Shown: one piece after another, positions 1-11,120 of the stretch
How positions within the stretch are numbered: position 1 is the stretch's first letter
Layout: the number at the start of each line of letters is the position of its first letter
NCBI GenBank assembly: GCA_025890175.1
Contig: JANPYM010000002.1
Location: forward strand, 2,919,563 to 2,965,394
Length of the DNA: 45,832 bases
Reading direction: 5' to 3'
DNA from: Ciborinia camelliae
Lineage: Eukaryota; Ascomycota; Leotiomycetes; Helotiales; Sclerotiniaceae
Notes under the pieces: generated by a model
The model's database searches: none
What the model saw: only the letters and a program-made list of their open reading frames with translations
Told to the model about the DNA's origin: nothing
Program-made: the position numbers and the translations under genes

Positions 1-2042
1 GGAAGGAGTACATACAGCGGCGACGAAAAAGGGAAGCGAGTGCCAAAAGGGTGGTAGGCGTAAGGTGGCCGCAAATATATGTTGCATAGATGGATCGTTG
101 ATGGCGTGGCCGAGATTTTCAACTTGGATGGGTGGACGGTTAGTCATGTATGTTATGTGATGGATTGTTGAATTGTTGTTTAGCGAGAAAGGATATGATT
201 GGATTTTGGTGTCAAATGTCAAATAGGGTGAGGGGGAAGGGAAATGCAAGGTTGTGTTGGGATAGGGATGTCAAGAGGATATATATTTTAATAGATGAGA
301 TGGGAGGGAGAAGTGGAGTTGGGTAAGAAAGTGGTTTGGGGAGTGCGGAATTAGGGGGGGGGGGGGGAACTCGGTACTTACGGACAGCTATGGAGGCGTA
401 AAGGGTGGCGAGGGAGGTGGAAGGAATGAAGTGGGATATTAGGGAGAGAGTTGAGACACGGGATCCGACTTATGGAGAGGGATTAGTTGTGGTTTTGGAT
501 TTTGGTGGATTTAGAAAGGCAGGGTTGGGGGTGGTTGTTAGGATTGGGAGAAAAAAAAGAGTACTTACAGCCTGCGGCAAAGACAGATACACCTGCATTC
601 AAGTCAGTTACACTATAGTAGATTCTGATATGAGGAAGAAAAACACCATACCAACTGGAATCCACCCCTTCGTCGGCGCCAACCCAATAGCAAGCGAACC
701 CATCAACAGTAAACACACACTAATCCTCACAAGTGCCAGATCGATTTTCTCGGACCTAACATGATATTTCGATTGAATATAAGTAGTTATTCTTGGAATG
801 AGGAATAGAAATAGAAATATGTTGATGATAGCGGTTTCGGTGTAGAATATAGCTCCTTGAGAAATCTTGGTGTTAAAACGGATGGATGAATATTGGATGA
901 GAACATTGAGGGTTGTATATCGAAGAGTTCCGACCAGGAAGACGGGGATACAGAGGAGGATATTGGATTGAGTGAGGGCGTAGTGGATGGTGGTGAGGAT
1001 GGTGGGTTTAGGTGTCGGGAGGAGAGTTGACGATGAGGATGTTTGCTGTGATGGTTGATTTAATGATGATTTATGTTGACGGCCGGATTGACTTAAAGGT
1101 ATCATCCATAATAAAAGTAGTCCGAGGATCACAGATCCCATAGCCATACCACAGGAAATCCAAGGTGAGATATCTATAGTGATAGACGCCAAATATGATC
1201 CAACTAGCTCCGCAATATAGAAAGCAGAGAATATATAATAGAATGCATAACTCCTATCACACATTCTCTGTTAGTATGGAGTATCTCACGCAAAATTGAC
1301 ATTTACCTTCTATCTTCTGGTATGAGCGAGGAAGCCATCGCCCACATAAATGCGGCACTCGAATATAAACCCCCTCCGCATAACAGAAAAACAGATGATA
1401 ACCACACCCAACGCAAATTAAATGTCTTTGGAAATGCACCTCGTAACACATGGAAATTAGCAATACTTCGATATACTAAAAACAAACGATAAAATACATA
1501 CAAACAATAAAGATCTCCACGAGAGATAATCCAACTCCAATTAATGACAACGCCATAGTTTTCCTCGTTCCATACCGATCCCCTAAATTCCCAATCGGAA
1601 TCGCTACCAGTAAAACTATTTACCTATCAGCTTCTCATTTCTTCCCTCCCTTTACTTCCTACTATTCACCATCCCTCTCGAGTTAGAATAAAAATGACAA
1701 AATACCAGGCAAAGTATCTCCAAAACTCTTCCACCCCCTGATCGTAGCCAGCGGACCCTGAATCTCTGGGATTTTACAGAGGTCCATGGAAATAGTTTCT
1801 GGAAAATTATAATAGGTAGAGCAAAGGGAAGATTCGAAGAGGGAGATGAGCGGGGCTACGAGGACCATTTCGCAAAAGGCGATGAGGAAGTGGAGGGTCA
1901 TGAAATAGAGGATGAGGGTTGTGAGGGGTGGGGAGGAGGGGGAGGGATGAGAATCATTGGAATGGTGGGTGGGAATGAGGGGAGATGTTTCATGGTTTGA
2001 GATGTTAGAAGAGGAATTCGCTTTTGGAGGAGAGTGGGACAT
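1..2042 (-). CDS. MFS transporter, 3'-truncated at the window edge
   Basis: This is a multi-exon major facilitator superfamily permease, an integral membrane transporter whose substrate cannot be read from the sequence. My exons are 2042-1706, 1615-1502, 1439-1307, 1253-652, 592-569, 468-382 and 122-16; the next intron (GTATGT) starts at 15 and the gene runs off the window. The coding total to that point is 468 codons. Residues 121-131 (GNLGDRYGTRK) are the MFS loop 2-3 signature. A GGG-containing helix follows, then a long Ser/Gln-rich central loop, and a C-terminal half ending in WHSLPFFVAA. The start at 2042 opens a polar Ser/Pro-rich tail before the first membrane helix. The 24-nt exon at 569-592 and the 259-nt intron at 123-381 are unusual; the long intron holds a 14-base homopolymer. 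The subfamily is not assigned. Confidence 0.82.
354..367. repeat. G14 homopolymer inside an MFS intron
   Basis: Fourteen consecutive G on the + strand, which is C14 in the transcript. It lies just downstream of the 5' splice site of the 259-nt intron in the MFS gene. A run this long is prone to slippage and to miscalled length. Confidence 0.95.
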
Positions 2043-2527
2043 GATTGTATGAACCCGTTGTGTGGTGTGAGAATAACTAGTTAGGTACTACGAGAAGTAG
2101 AGGGACAGGATATCGCGTAGCTGATTATATTCAGGGTCCTCCATCAGCGCCACAGTTGCAATAGTGATATCTGTGGCGTCCATACCTTATTAACATCCTT
2201 TATTCAAAATTTACTTCGACATTGTTTCATTGGTGAGTGATACTATTCACTTTACTATTATTACTGTGCTAATATCTAAACCATGGAATCGTTACACTGC
2301 ACACTATTCTTCACCAAGCAAAAACCCCATCAAACCATAAGGCTGGCTCACCGGGAACCAAGCTCCTACCACTATGGTACCACTGACGTAGCCCGCATGG
2401 GTGGGGTCCCCAATCACCCCTCGTCTCATTGATAATATTGTGATTCCATCCCACCTAGGTAGGAAGGAACATTGAGGCTCGCGTCTCCAATTCCTATATC
2501 CCAATTCCCCTCACCACCATAACCAAA
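2043..2527. other. Intergenic, divergent promoter region
   Basis: This spacer separates the divergent MFS transporter (-) and PPX1 (+) starts, so it should hold both promoters. No further gene or repeat was seen. Confidence 0.6.
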
Positions 2528-4100
2528 ATGCCCCTCCCCCGCGTTTCTCTCTCATCATTCCTTTCATCCGCCAAAAATGCTCTGAATGGAGCTATAAAAA
2601 ACGGAGAGAAAGTTACGTTTGTGGTGGGTAATGAATCTGCTGGTATGTACCCCTTGAGGACCTGTATATTTTGAGCATTGCCAATGTACATAAAGGGGTT
2701 GTGATATTGAAAGTTACTATTACACACGGAGATCATAAATACTACGATAGCTAACGAGGACAGTAACCAGACCTCGATTCAATTTGTAGCGCAGTCCTAC
2801 TAGCCTACCTGCGTACTTATTCTCCGCGAAACCGCACAAAGGCCCTCTATATACCACTTTCGAATCTGCCTCGCGCAGATCTAGGATTACGGCCAGAATT
2901 AACTCCTGTTTTGGAAAAAGCGAGGTTGAGGGTGGGAGATTTACTCAGTTTAGACGATTTAAGGTTACAGCAGGGCGCAAAGTTAAAGGCGGAAGATACC
3001 AAATGGATATTAGTGGATCATAACGCCTTACAAGGGGAATTGGGGAAGATTTATGGAGGGAGAGTGAGAGGGGTCATTGATCATCATGAGGAGGAGAATA
3101 AGGTTCCAAAGAAGGAGGTTTGTGAGGCAGAGGGGGAAATGAGGGTTGTGGAGGTACATAATCAGTTCTTTCATTTCTGACTCCCCAATGCCCAACTCTG
3201 TTTAGGGTTTTCAGAATTCTTTTTTTGGTAGAAATTCACTAACTCCCCTATGTTGTAATAGGTGAGTGGGAGTTGTGCGAGTTTGGTAATTGGCTGGGGG
3301 AGGAATGATTGGGAGGAGATGAGGGCCAAAGGGCAGGGAGATGGGGAAGTGGATGTAAGGTAAGATTGAACTCCCCATCGTTCAAGTCTATTTGAATTTT
3401 CCACCTTCTTTCCTCATAGGCAATTGATTACTGACTCTCCAGTTCTAGCAAATGGGATGGGGAGCTAGCATATCTAGCCCTGGGACCGATATTGATCGAC
3501 ACGAATAACCTCCAATCCAAAGAAAAAACTCGGGAGAGTGATATCGCCGCGGTTCAGTTCTTAGAGGACATAATTGAAAAACAAACCAATACCAATGAAA
3601 CGGCACCATGGAACCGAGATGATTATTTCTCTTCGATAACAGCAGCAAAGGAAGATATAGGGGGCATGAGCTTACGAGATATCCTGCGGAAAGATTACAA
3701 AGAATGGAACGAAGGAGGAATGAATCTAGGTATTAGTTCAGTAGTGCAAGATCTCGATTTTCTAATCTCAAAAGCCGGGAGTAAAGAAAAATTCCTAGAG
3801 GTATTGGGAGAATGGGGAAAAGAAAGAAGATTAGAAATTTGCGCAGTTATGACGACGAGTCATAAAGGAGGTGTATTTAGGAGAGAACTTTTGTTATGGG
3901 GGTTAGGGGAGAAGGGTGTTGAGAGTTTGAGGAAGTTTAAAGGGGAGGGAGAGGGTAAATTAGGCTTGAAAGTTTGGGGAGAGGGCATGTTAGATATGCA
4001 CGTGGAGGGGGAGAGGGAAATAAGAAATTGTTGGTGGCAGGAAAGGATAGAGAATAGTAGAAAGCAGGTGGCTCCTCTTTTGAGGCAATCGATGCTTTGA
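2528..4100 (+). CDS. PPX1: Exopolyphosphatase, DHH family (PPX1-like)
   Basis: This enzyme hydrolyses terminal phosphates from inorganic polyphosphate and belongs to the DHH/DHHA2 phosphoesterases. Exons are 2528-2642, 2771-3153, 3262-3359 and 3443-4100, giving 417 aa, close to the usual PPX1 size. Metal-binding motifs are in order: GNESADLDS at residues 34-42, VDHN around 120-123 and DHHEEE at 142-147, followed by SGSCASLV at 168-175. The C-terminal part, from about residue 230, fits the DHHA2 domain. The third exon must end in VDVS at 3359 rather than at the nearer GT at 3355, because only that choice keeps the frame into SSKWDGELAYLALGP. All catalytic residues expected of the family are present. 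The gene is convergent with the F-box gene downstream. Confidence 0.9.
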
Positions 4101-4511
4101 TATGGAGCCGGCCAATCATAATAAGGGGCTGTGACTTGTCAAGTTAGATTAGAGGTGGGATAGGTGACATAGGTGATATAGGTTGCCGGAAAACGAACAC
4201 AATCGCGTAGATCCAAACGCCCCACCAGACTTTTCAATCTTTGAGCCCAACTTCAACGATCAGAAGGAAGTAGCTCGCAACATGCGACGTATCACAACGC
4301 GTGGGCAACACCCAATTTCAAAAAGGTATTGGGACAAGAAAATGAGTCAATAAAACGTCTATCATTAAAATTTGCTCTTTGAGAATCGTAGAAAAAGATC
4401 AACGGGAAAAGGCTTCAGCCAATCTTAGAATAAAAAGCATGCCACCAAGGAATCACAACGATGATCACCGGCCATTAGAAAAGAAAGCTATCCACGAAGT
4501 ACCTCTTCAAC
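4101..4511. other. Intergenic, convergent 3' ends
   Basis: Spacer between the stop codons of PPX1 (+) and the F-box gene (-). It should hold both 3' UTRs. No other feature was recognised. Confidence 0.6.
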
Positions 4512-7500
4512 TTAAATCGCCCGACCCTTTCCCTTTCCTGCAAATCCCAACCCTGGAAAATCCCCAGCCTCAGCCTCTTGTTTACTACGTTCCTCCGCCA
4601 AACTAAGCTGTAATGCAAAATCAAGATCATCTGCCAATTGAGCATGCTTATCCATGGAATATGATGCTTCCGGCCTGAATCTAGCCTTGGGTGCTTGACT
4701 TGTTGATGGTGAAGATGATGCGGAACGTCTTGTCTTTTTCTGTTTGTAGGTAAAACTGACATCATAATCGCCATTGTTGGATGAAAACCCGTTGTCGCCA
4801 ATTGCGTGACCATCCATTAACGAGAGACGTATAGCTTGCTCAAGGTCGTGATCATATTCGTCAGGCTGAGACTCGACAGCCGAAGTTGGTACCGTAGACT
4901 GACTTCTGGTGCTAGCTTCAGGCGTAATATTACCGTTGCTTTTCTCTCCTTTGGTTGGAGAATTCTCACAACTATCTGCAAAATATCCAGCTTCATTGAT
5001 ACGACGTTCTTCATCCTCAATGAGAGCTTGAGCAGACACCATTTCGGCATAGCGTAAGGCTTCTTCTTCACTAAGACCACCGAACCCAACACCAAATCGG
5101 CCAGCAAATCTAGCTGCCTCTTTAGCCTTTTCTTTCTTTTCCTGGGCGAGTTCTTCTTGTTCTATTGCAATCTGACTCGATAAAGCTCCTCTATCGGTAT
5201 TGCTAAATCGTTCAGTTGCCCCATTATTACAACGTTCACCGCGGCGAAGTCTTCGCTTTTTGGTCTGAAATTGGTCAGCAGCAGAGGAACTGTAGTGCCA
5301 ATATCGAAGATGAGTACCAAGTGATACCATGCCACGTAAGATTGTTGGATCAGGATCAAGAACGATAGCACCGGCTGCGAAAAGATTGATGCCCACTCCA
5401 TGAATTCGTGCCTCGGCTTGGATTAAACGACGTCGAGCACGGGAAGAGAATCGAGAGTGTAGAGTGCGAATTGGTTGAGTAGATGATGCGAGAGGATCCC
5501 AGGCTTGTACAAGGCCATCATTACCACCGTGAACAACAAATAATGCAGAAACTGCCAAACATGATATTTGAGGCGACTCTGTGACAATAGTGCGAATTGG
5601 ATATAGCTCATTAACCACTTGAGGATTTCCAGACTGGGGACCACGCATATTCCACAATATAATTTGGCCTGTCTTCGTACCAACAGCCAAATAACGGGCA
5701 CGGTAGCCGGGGATGCTGGTTGATGAAGTCTCATCAGATGGCATCTCCGAGAAACTAGCGAAACTTGTTTTCCCACCTACTGTATGTAATGGGTCCTCGT
5801 CAATTGTGACCAGGGCATATGTTGATAAATCTATAGCAGACGTAGTGATCACAACGCCGGGATGGGACTTTAAAGAGAGCAAGGAACTTCGCCATTCTTC
5901 GTCCATGAGAGACTCCACATCTCTAGGTCCATCGAGCTTTGGCATTGGCGACATTGGGGACATTGGTGAATTTGGTGAAGCAAGTAGTTCTGCTTTGATG
6001 TTCGATACATCCCCAAATAACGAGGGTATTTTAATTGGTTTTGGTGCCATTGAAGGTGTTGCCTGAGCAATCTTTGGTAAAGTAAATCCATCAAGTGAGG
6101 CTTGCTCGACTTTACACCTTGTATATCGCTTAATTTCTGCATCCTTTCCAAGATTATTACCACAGCCAATGACAAACACACTCTCGCCTGCTCCATTACC
6201 ATCATCGCCACTAAAGTCAACCTCAAGTCGTCGGCACATATCCCATCCATCACAGACAGTGCGGAAATGCAAGGGTCGATACCTCAAGAACTTTTCGATC
6301 TCGCGGGTTTCTGCTTCAATCTGTTGTTTGGAAAGGTTCATGGAAACACATGAAGATCTGGGAGAGTAGCTTCCGTGAACTTCACCCGTTTGCCAAGGAT
6401 CCTCACGGGCTATACGTCGAGATGCTTCCACAACATGCCAGTTTACAGTACGACCAGCGATCCAGGCTTGTCTCCCCAAACCATCCTCATCTAAAGATGT
6501 ATGGAATGGAGAACATCTATGTATAGGTACCTCTGTCAGGTAGAACACCTCACCCAAAGCGTTTAATGCAACCGCCCAAGCTCGACCTGAGGTTTTGCGT
6601 GAGGTACTATAAGAATCATCCACACTGATTGCAATGATAGGGACACCAGGACAAGGAATCCATCGGGCCATCACCTGCCCAGGTTTGGCCGTGAGATGCT
6701 CTGTGCCGAGACTATAAGCGGTGATCACACCGAGTGTCGAGCCAGTCATGATTCCAATGAAACCATTAGTAACATTGGGTACAGATAAAGACCTAGCGAT
6801 CCAAAGGGCTGATATCGCCTCGGTTAGGGGTGGTATATTTGGAATCCCAGATTCTGCATCTGCCAAACTTGGTGGCGAATGAGCTAAAAAGCGACCACGT
6901 ATTTCATTCGCTGATCTGTAGTAGGCCGAACCTCCTGGAAACCCTTCTCCATATACCATTCCAAACGGCTGACTCACAGCCATAACGTTTGGAAGACCTG
7001 CAGGACCATCTCCAAGACCAAATGGGACATCGCCTGTAAATAGGTCTGCAAATTGCGGCATTGCCAGAGGATCAGTGAAGCCCCAACGATCAATTCTTCC
7101 AGCTTTAGGATCGCTGCTACCCGCAGAACCAGTTTCGTCGGTACCATGAATAAAACGTGGATATTTCTTTCCTGGCCCAAATACACCATGAATGTGATTT
7201 ATGGATGTGAATAATTCGGAAGTATACGTAGTGACAGCACTTGTGTTTCCGACACCATGTGGTCGAACTGAACTGCTCTGCTCGAAACTTTGGGCAGGTT
7301 TCCCCCTTCCAAGACTACGTAAGAGGCGTGTTCGAATAACATATTCACTCCTCCAACTTGCCAACCCTGTCAGTCGCATAAAGAATCGTTGTTCGCGAAA
7401 TTGTTCTCGTTCTTCATCATCTGCAATGCGACCAGATAAAACCTCTGTAACATCTTGCCCTGGAAAAAATCTCGAAAATGCGATGCGCCATGCATGAGGT

Positions 7501-8066
7501 GTGGTGACCAAATTGTAAAATCGTCGCGATACAAGTGAAACTGCAGATAGCGAAGATGCGGGCAAATGCGATAGGATATGAGTTAAAACCTCTGTAAGAA
7601 ATCATATTAGAAGGAGGTCAATCAAGATCGTAATAGGAGAGTTGAATATACCATTTGGAAAATTCTCTAATTGCGGACCTTCATCACTGGAACCACCTTT
7701 CTTCTTCACAACCTGAAATCCGGGTCCCTCTGATTGTTTTCTGGGTGGACTAGGAGCAAGTGCATTTTCATACTCAGAAATTCGTTGATAAGATGGTCTT
7801 GGGCGGTGGTTCTCAAAATTGGTCTCCAAGTTCAATCGACGTAATGACTCATCAACACCACTGAGAGGCGATCGCCATCCTGCTCCTGCTGAATCTGCTG
7901 AAGGGGTTGAGCTTGCCGTTGAGCTTTCAAGCCCATTGAGAGGACTGACCAGCTCTCTGGACTGGATGCGAGGGGAGTGAATGCCATACTGAGATGAATT
8001 GAATGATTCTGTCGGGTCTTCGAAGGTATAAATTCTGTTTAAATTATCGGGAGGCAATGGCTGCAT
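4512..8066 (-). CDS. F-box / WD40-like / UIM protein, probable SCF substrate receptor
   Basis: Two exons, 8066-7652 and 7591-4512, encode 1164 aa. The first 135 residues are Ser/Pro-rich and look disordered. The intron falls exactly at the start of the F-box (FPNEVLTHILSHLPASSL, from about residue 136), which in this family binds Skp1. The middle shows beta-propeller-like segments such as GTKTGQIILWN and VHGGNDGLVQAWD. The C-terminus carries two clear ubiquitin-interacting motifs: DLEQAIRLSL near residues 1054-1063 and DLDFALQLSL near 1127-1136, each with the Ala-x-x-x-Ser core. F-box plus propeller suggests an SCF ubiquitin ligase receptor; the UIMs suggest it also reads ubiquitin. The substrate is unknown. 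Length and order of parts match no yeast F-box protein I know by name, so no symbol is given. Confidence 0.85.
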
Positions 8067-10450
8067 AAAATTGAACGTGAAGAGGTGGGGTATAAGAGTT
8101 TGACTGAGCCAGGATATCCGGTCAGTCTGTTATAGATAAAATTGATGACGGCGTCTTGTTATTTCGAATTTTCGAATGTTCGTGTGTAGGTTGTCGTCTT
8201 TCTTATTTCTTGCGGATGTAATTCTTTGGGGGCTGAATGTGTCTCGTTTCGGTATGTATCACATCAAAATTAGAGTCATGTAATTTCCATGTGCATGGTG
8301 ACGTCTCGAGCTAGGGAGCCAGTGATAAATTTGACTGATATCTTGATAAATGCACTCATCACGTGTCTATCCCACTACGCCCCTCTCGATAACTCTTCTG
8401 AACAAAGTCTGACATTCAGATCATTCGAACTATAGAATAGTGTTTATCACGTTGTTAATAAAATTCTAGTCATCTACTGACAGGAAAATCCCATAAATGG
8501 CCCTCTTTATGGCTTGCTAGACTTATCCACCCCTCAATCAGACATATCGATCTACAATCCTTCAAATCCCTAGTATCCGAAACTGGAACCCGTATGGTGA
8601 TGGAAAGGTCATATAGAAGCCGTGTTTCGGTTGTTAATCGCTTGTCTCAAGCCAGTGCTTAAACGGGATGGAAGTATTGAAGCTACCAAGCTTGGTGATT
8701 GAGAAGTGAAATTGAAAGTTGGTTGAAACGAGGCAGGGGTCACGTTGCTGATGCTTCTTGACCGATGAGATGTAGTAATGTTGGATGGAACAATGATAGA
8801 TGTCGCGTTACTAATACTAATTGGTCATGGGATGTGGGATTAATAGTTGGGAGACTGACAGAAGTCACATTGCTGACAGTATTGGTCCAAGAACTTGAAG
8901 TGATGAAAAACGTTAACGGCGATAACGGGAATGGAGTCTCGATACTTCCAAGGACTGAGAAGATTTTGATGGATTGAGCAATATATTTCTAAAGATTTAT
9001 TTTAGATTTTCTAAAAAAAGATAATTAAACCCTTTCAAAAATAAATATTAAGAGGTAGAAGATTTAATATTGTTCTTTAGAAACTATTTGTATGTAGAAT
9101 TGTTTGGATTGGGAGTCAAAAATTGGTATACTTGTGTGGTGGACGATATAGAAGAGATGGTGGAATTCGGAAATAATAGGAATCTTGCTTGATTGATGTT
9201 AAAAGTCAATTAGTTTTCAGGTAACATATATCAGTCACCTATTTGTGTCAGAAACCCCGAGATATTTAGATTTGGTAAAAGGAAATACTCTTGGGAAAGT
9301 AGATCCTAAGAAAGCATTGCTGCGGATCACCTCACAATATAGTTGATCTTGGCAAAGACTCCGTGTAGTAAGGAGAACATTCCCAACTCTAGGGACTGTT
9401 CATATGAGAAAAGAAGTGTACAGAGGTTAAACACGCATACATGTTGGCTCTAGATAATCACATGAAGCATGCAAAGACAAATAAGCTAAGAAAAAACGTC
9501 AGATAACACAAAGGTCAGGAAGAAGAGTAAAATGCCATTGTGATTTGGAAGAGCTCATTATTTTTGCCAATATAATTCCAGTTGCTGGATGAGTGAAGAT
9601 AGAGTGCTGCTTTGATCTTGATTTTAGTTTTACAACTTGTAGTTAATCCTACCTAGATAAATGAAGCTCTGGATCTTGGGATGACCACTCTCCTGCCCCA
9701 GGATCAAGTGTTATTCTTGGCAGTGCCGGAGCGCAGCAAAATCTTTACCATGCCCTGATATCTTTCAAATTGATGGTCCCATCAATTATTATTGTTAGTG
9801 AATGATGATGATGAGAAGAATACCATAAGCTTTCATGCGTATGGTAAAAAAAACTTTTTGTTGGGGCTCTTCAAAAAATTGTATGTTTTCTCGCTTAGAA
9901 GATGCTTGGTCCCCCCTTTTTCAAAGTTTTTTATGGTTGGTTTCTCGATGTTCTTGGTCTATTTTGATTATTTTCCCAACACCAACCATCCACTCTCGTA
10001 AATCAGATTATAAGCTCTGGATCACCGTTTATAATGCACATAACTTCATCCCTTGAACATTAGATGAGTATCTCTAGGTCATCATCTCAATTACATCCAC
10101 AATACTTTATCTCTACAACTTCAATTCATAGTCTTTAGATAACTGTTCTCAATCACACTGTCTGAGCTATCTTTTCCCTTAAAATTAGACATCTCCCAAA
10201 GCTTTAGCTTGATGAGTACTTAGAAGCTTATATATCGTCTGGTAGTTCTCCAATTACCGAGCTGTTAGGATTTCGAATAGTCTGAACTGCGTCCTGATAA
10301 TGATAGACTCTTGGCTATTGACCCTTTCTGCAAAGTTGAACCCATCTGGGACAGCAAACCCGATTAAATAAGTTATAGTCAAAGGTTCACAGCTTGTCGA
10401 ACATTAAAACTTACCCCCTTATTAGTTTCAGCTCAAATATATTACCTAGC
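8067..10450. other. Gene-poor AT-rich spacer
   Basis: The left end should hold the F-box gene promoter, including a CACGTG hexamer near 8361. No intact gene was found. A possible Ser/Thr-rich coding relic on the - strand (about 8640-8895) is listed separately. The rest is AT-rich with only short chance ORFs. Confidence 0.6.
8640..8895 (-). pseudogene. Possible relic of a Ser/Thr-rich repeat protein
   Basis: Three related stretches read on the - strand as VSNVTS, ISNATS and ISNVTP, each followed by Ser/Thr/Pro-rich sequence. They resemble a decayed low-complexity secreted protein with N-glycosylation sequons. The frame is not continuous and no start or family is visible. The reading is uncertain and could be chance. 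Confidence 0.25.
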
Positions 10451-11120
10451 TGACATTCTAACTGAACTTCAAAGCTTTGGCTTGTTCTACTGGTAGGGTG
10501 CTGCTGTTCGATACATGGAAATCTATGTCGTCGTATCATCTTGGTACAGGAAATTCACTACACTGGTCAACATGTGGAGCTTATGGCCTTGACGACCTCG
10601 CATTTGGGCCAGATAGTCCAGAAATTCCTACTACTGCAATTTACATCGTCAATGTTACAGAGTATTGGGTTGGGGGTTTCGGTTTGGGTGCCAGCGTCAG
10701 AAACTTTACCTATGTCACGCCAAACATGACCTACACACAGTTATAACGATTGAGATATAGTAGGTGTAGGTTATGGATATACTGGTGGGGCTATATTCGT
10801 GAGTATATTCACTGGCACGCATCTTCTTATCGGGATTTGCTCGCATTATATAGAGGAAAAGGGAGAACCATTGTCATTGACACTCGGTGGATAACACCAA
10901 CGCCTTAATTGATAGCTCAACTCCTTACCTATGACTTCCAGAGGTCATCTTCAATCGCTTCGCAGATGCTCTAGGACTAACTCATTAAGAATCCTTAACT
11001 TGTACAACTTTGACCGAAGTTCCAACCAGCATAACAATCTATCGGTTTCAACCATGGCCACCACATTTACCTTTAAGCTCAAAGACACATTTACAGACAC
11101 AGATGTTATCGAGCTTTAGT
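10451..11120 (+). pseudogene. Decayed secreted aspartic protease (A1 family)
   Basis: Successive fragments in different frames line up, in order, with the middle of fungal pepsin-like proteases. From 10477 the frame reads CSTGR, TWKSMSSYHLG, YGLDDLAFG, VTEYWVGGFGLG and NFTYVTPNMTY, and stops at 10744. In another frame from 10766 comes GYGYTGGAIF and, at 10862-10891, GEPLSLTLGG followed by a stop. In the third frame from 10905 comes LIDSSTPYL, a TGA at 10932-10934 where the family has Trp, then LPEVIFNRFADALGLT. A last piece from about 10999 reads LYNFDRS and TTFTFKL. The N-terminal catalytic Asp motif is not recognisable. Multiple stops and frame changes make it non-functional. The TGG-to-TGA change is of the G-to-A type expected from RIP, which is an inference. 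Confidence 0.75.

Noticed and set aside
1476..1501. 26-nt intron in the MFS gene
   Set aside because: Too short for a spliceosomal intron. Using the later acceptor at 1440 gives a 62-nt intron and restores the family-like sequence CAFPKTFNLRWVWLSS.
10761..10890. A real intron (GTGAGT to ATATAG) in the protease relic
   Set aside because: Splicing it does not give the frame of the GEPLSLTLGG fragment, and other stops remain, so the locus still looks dead.
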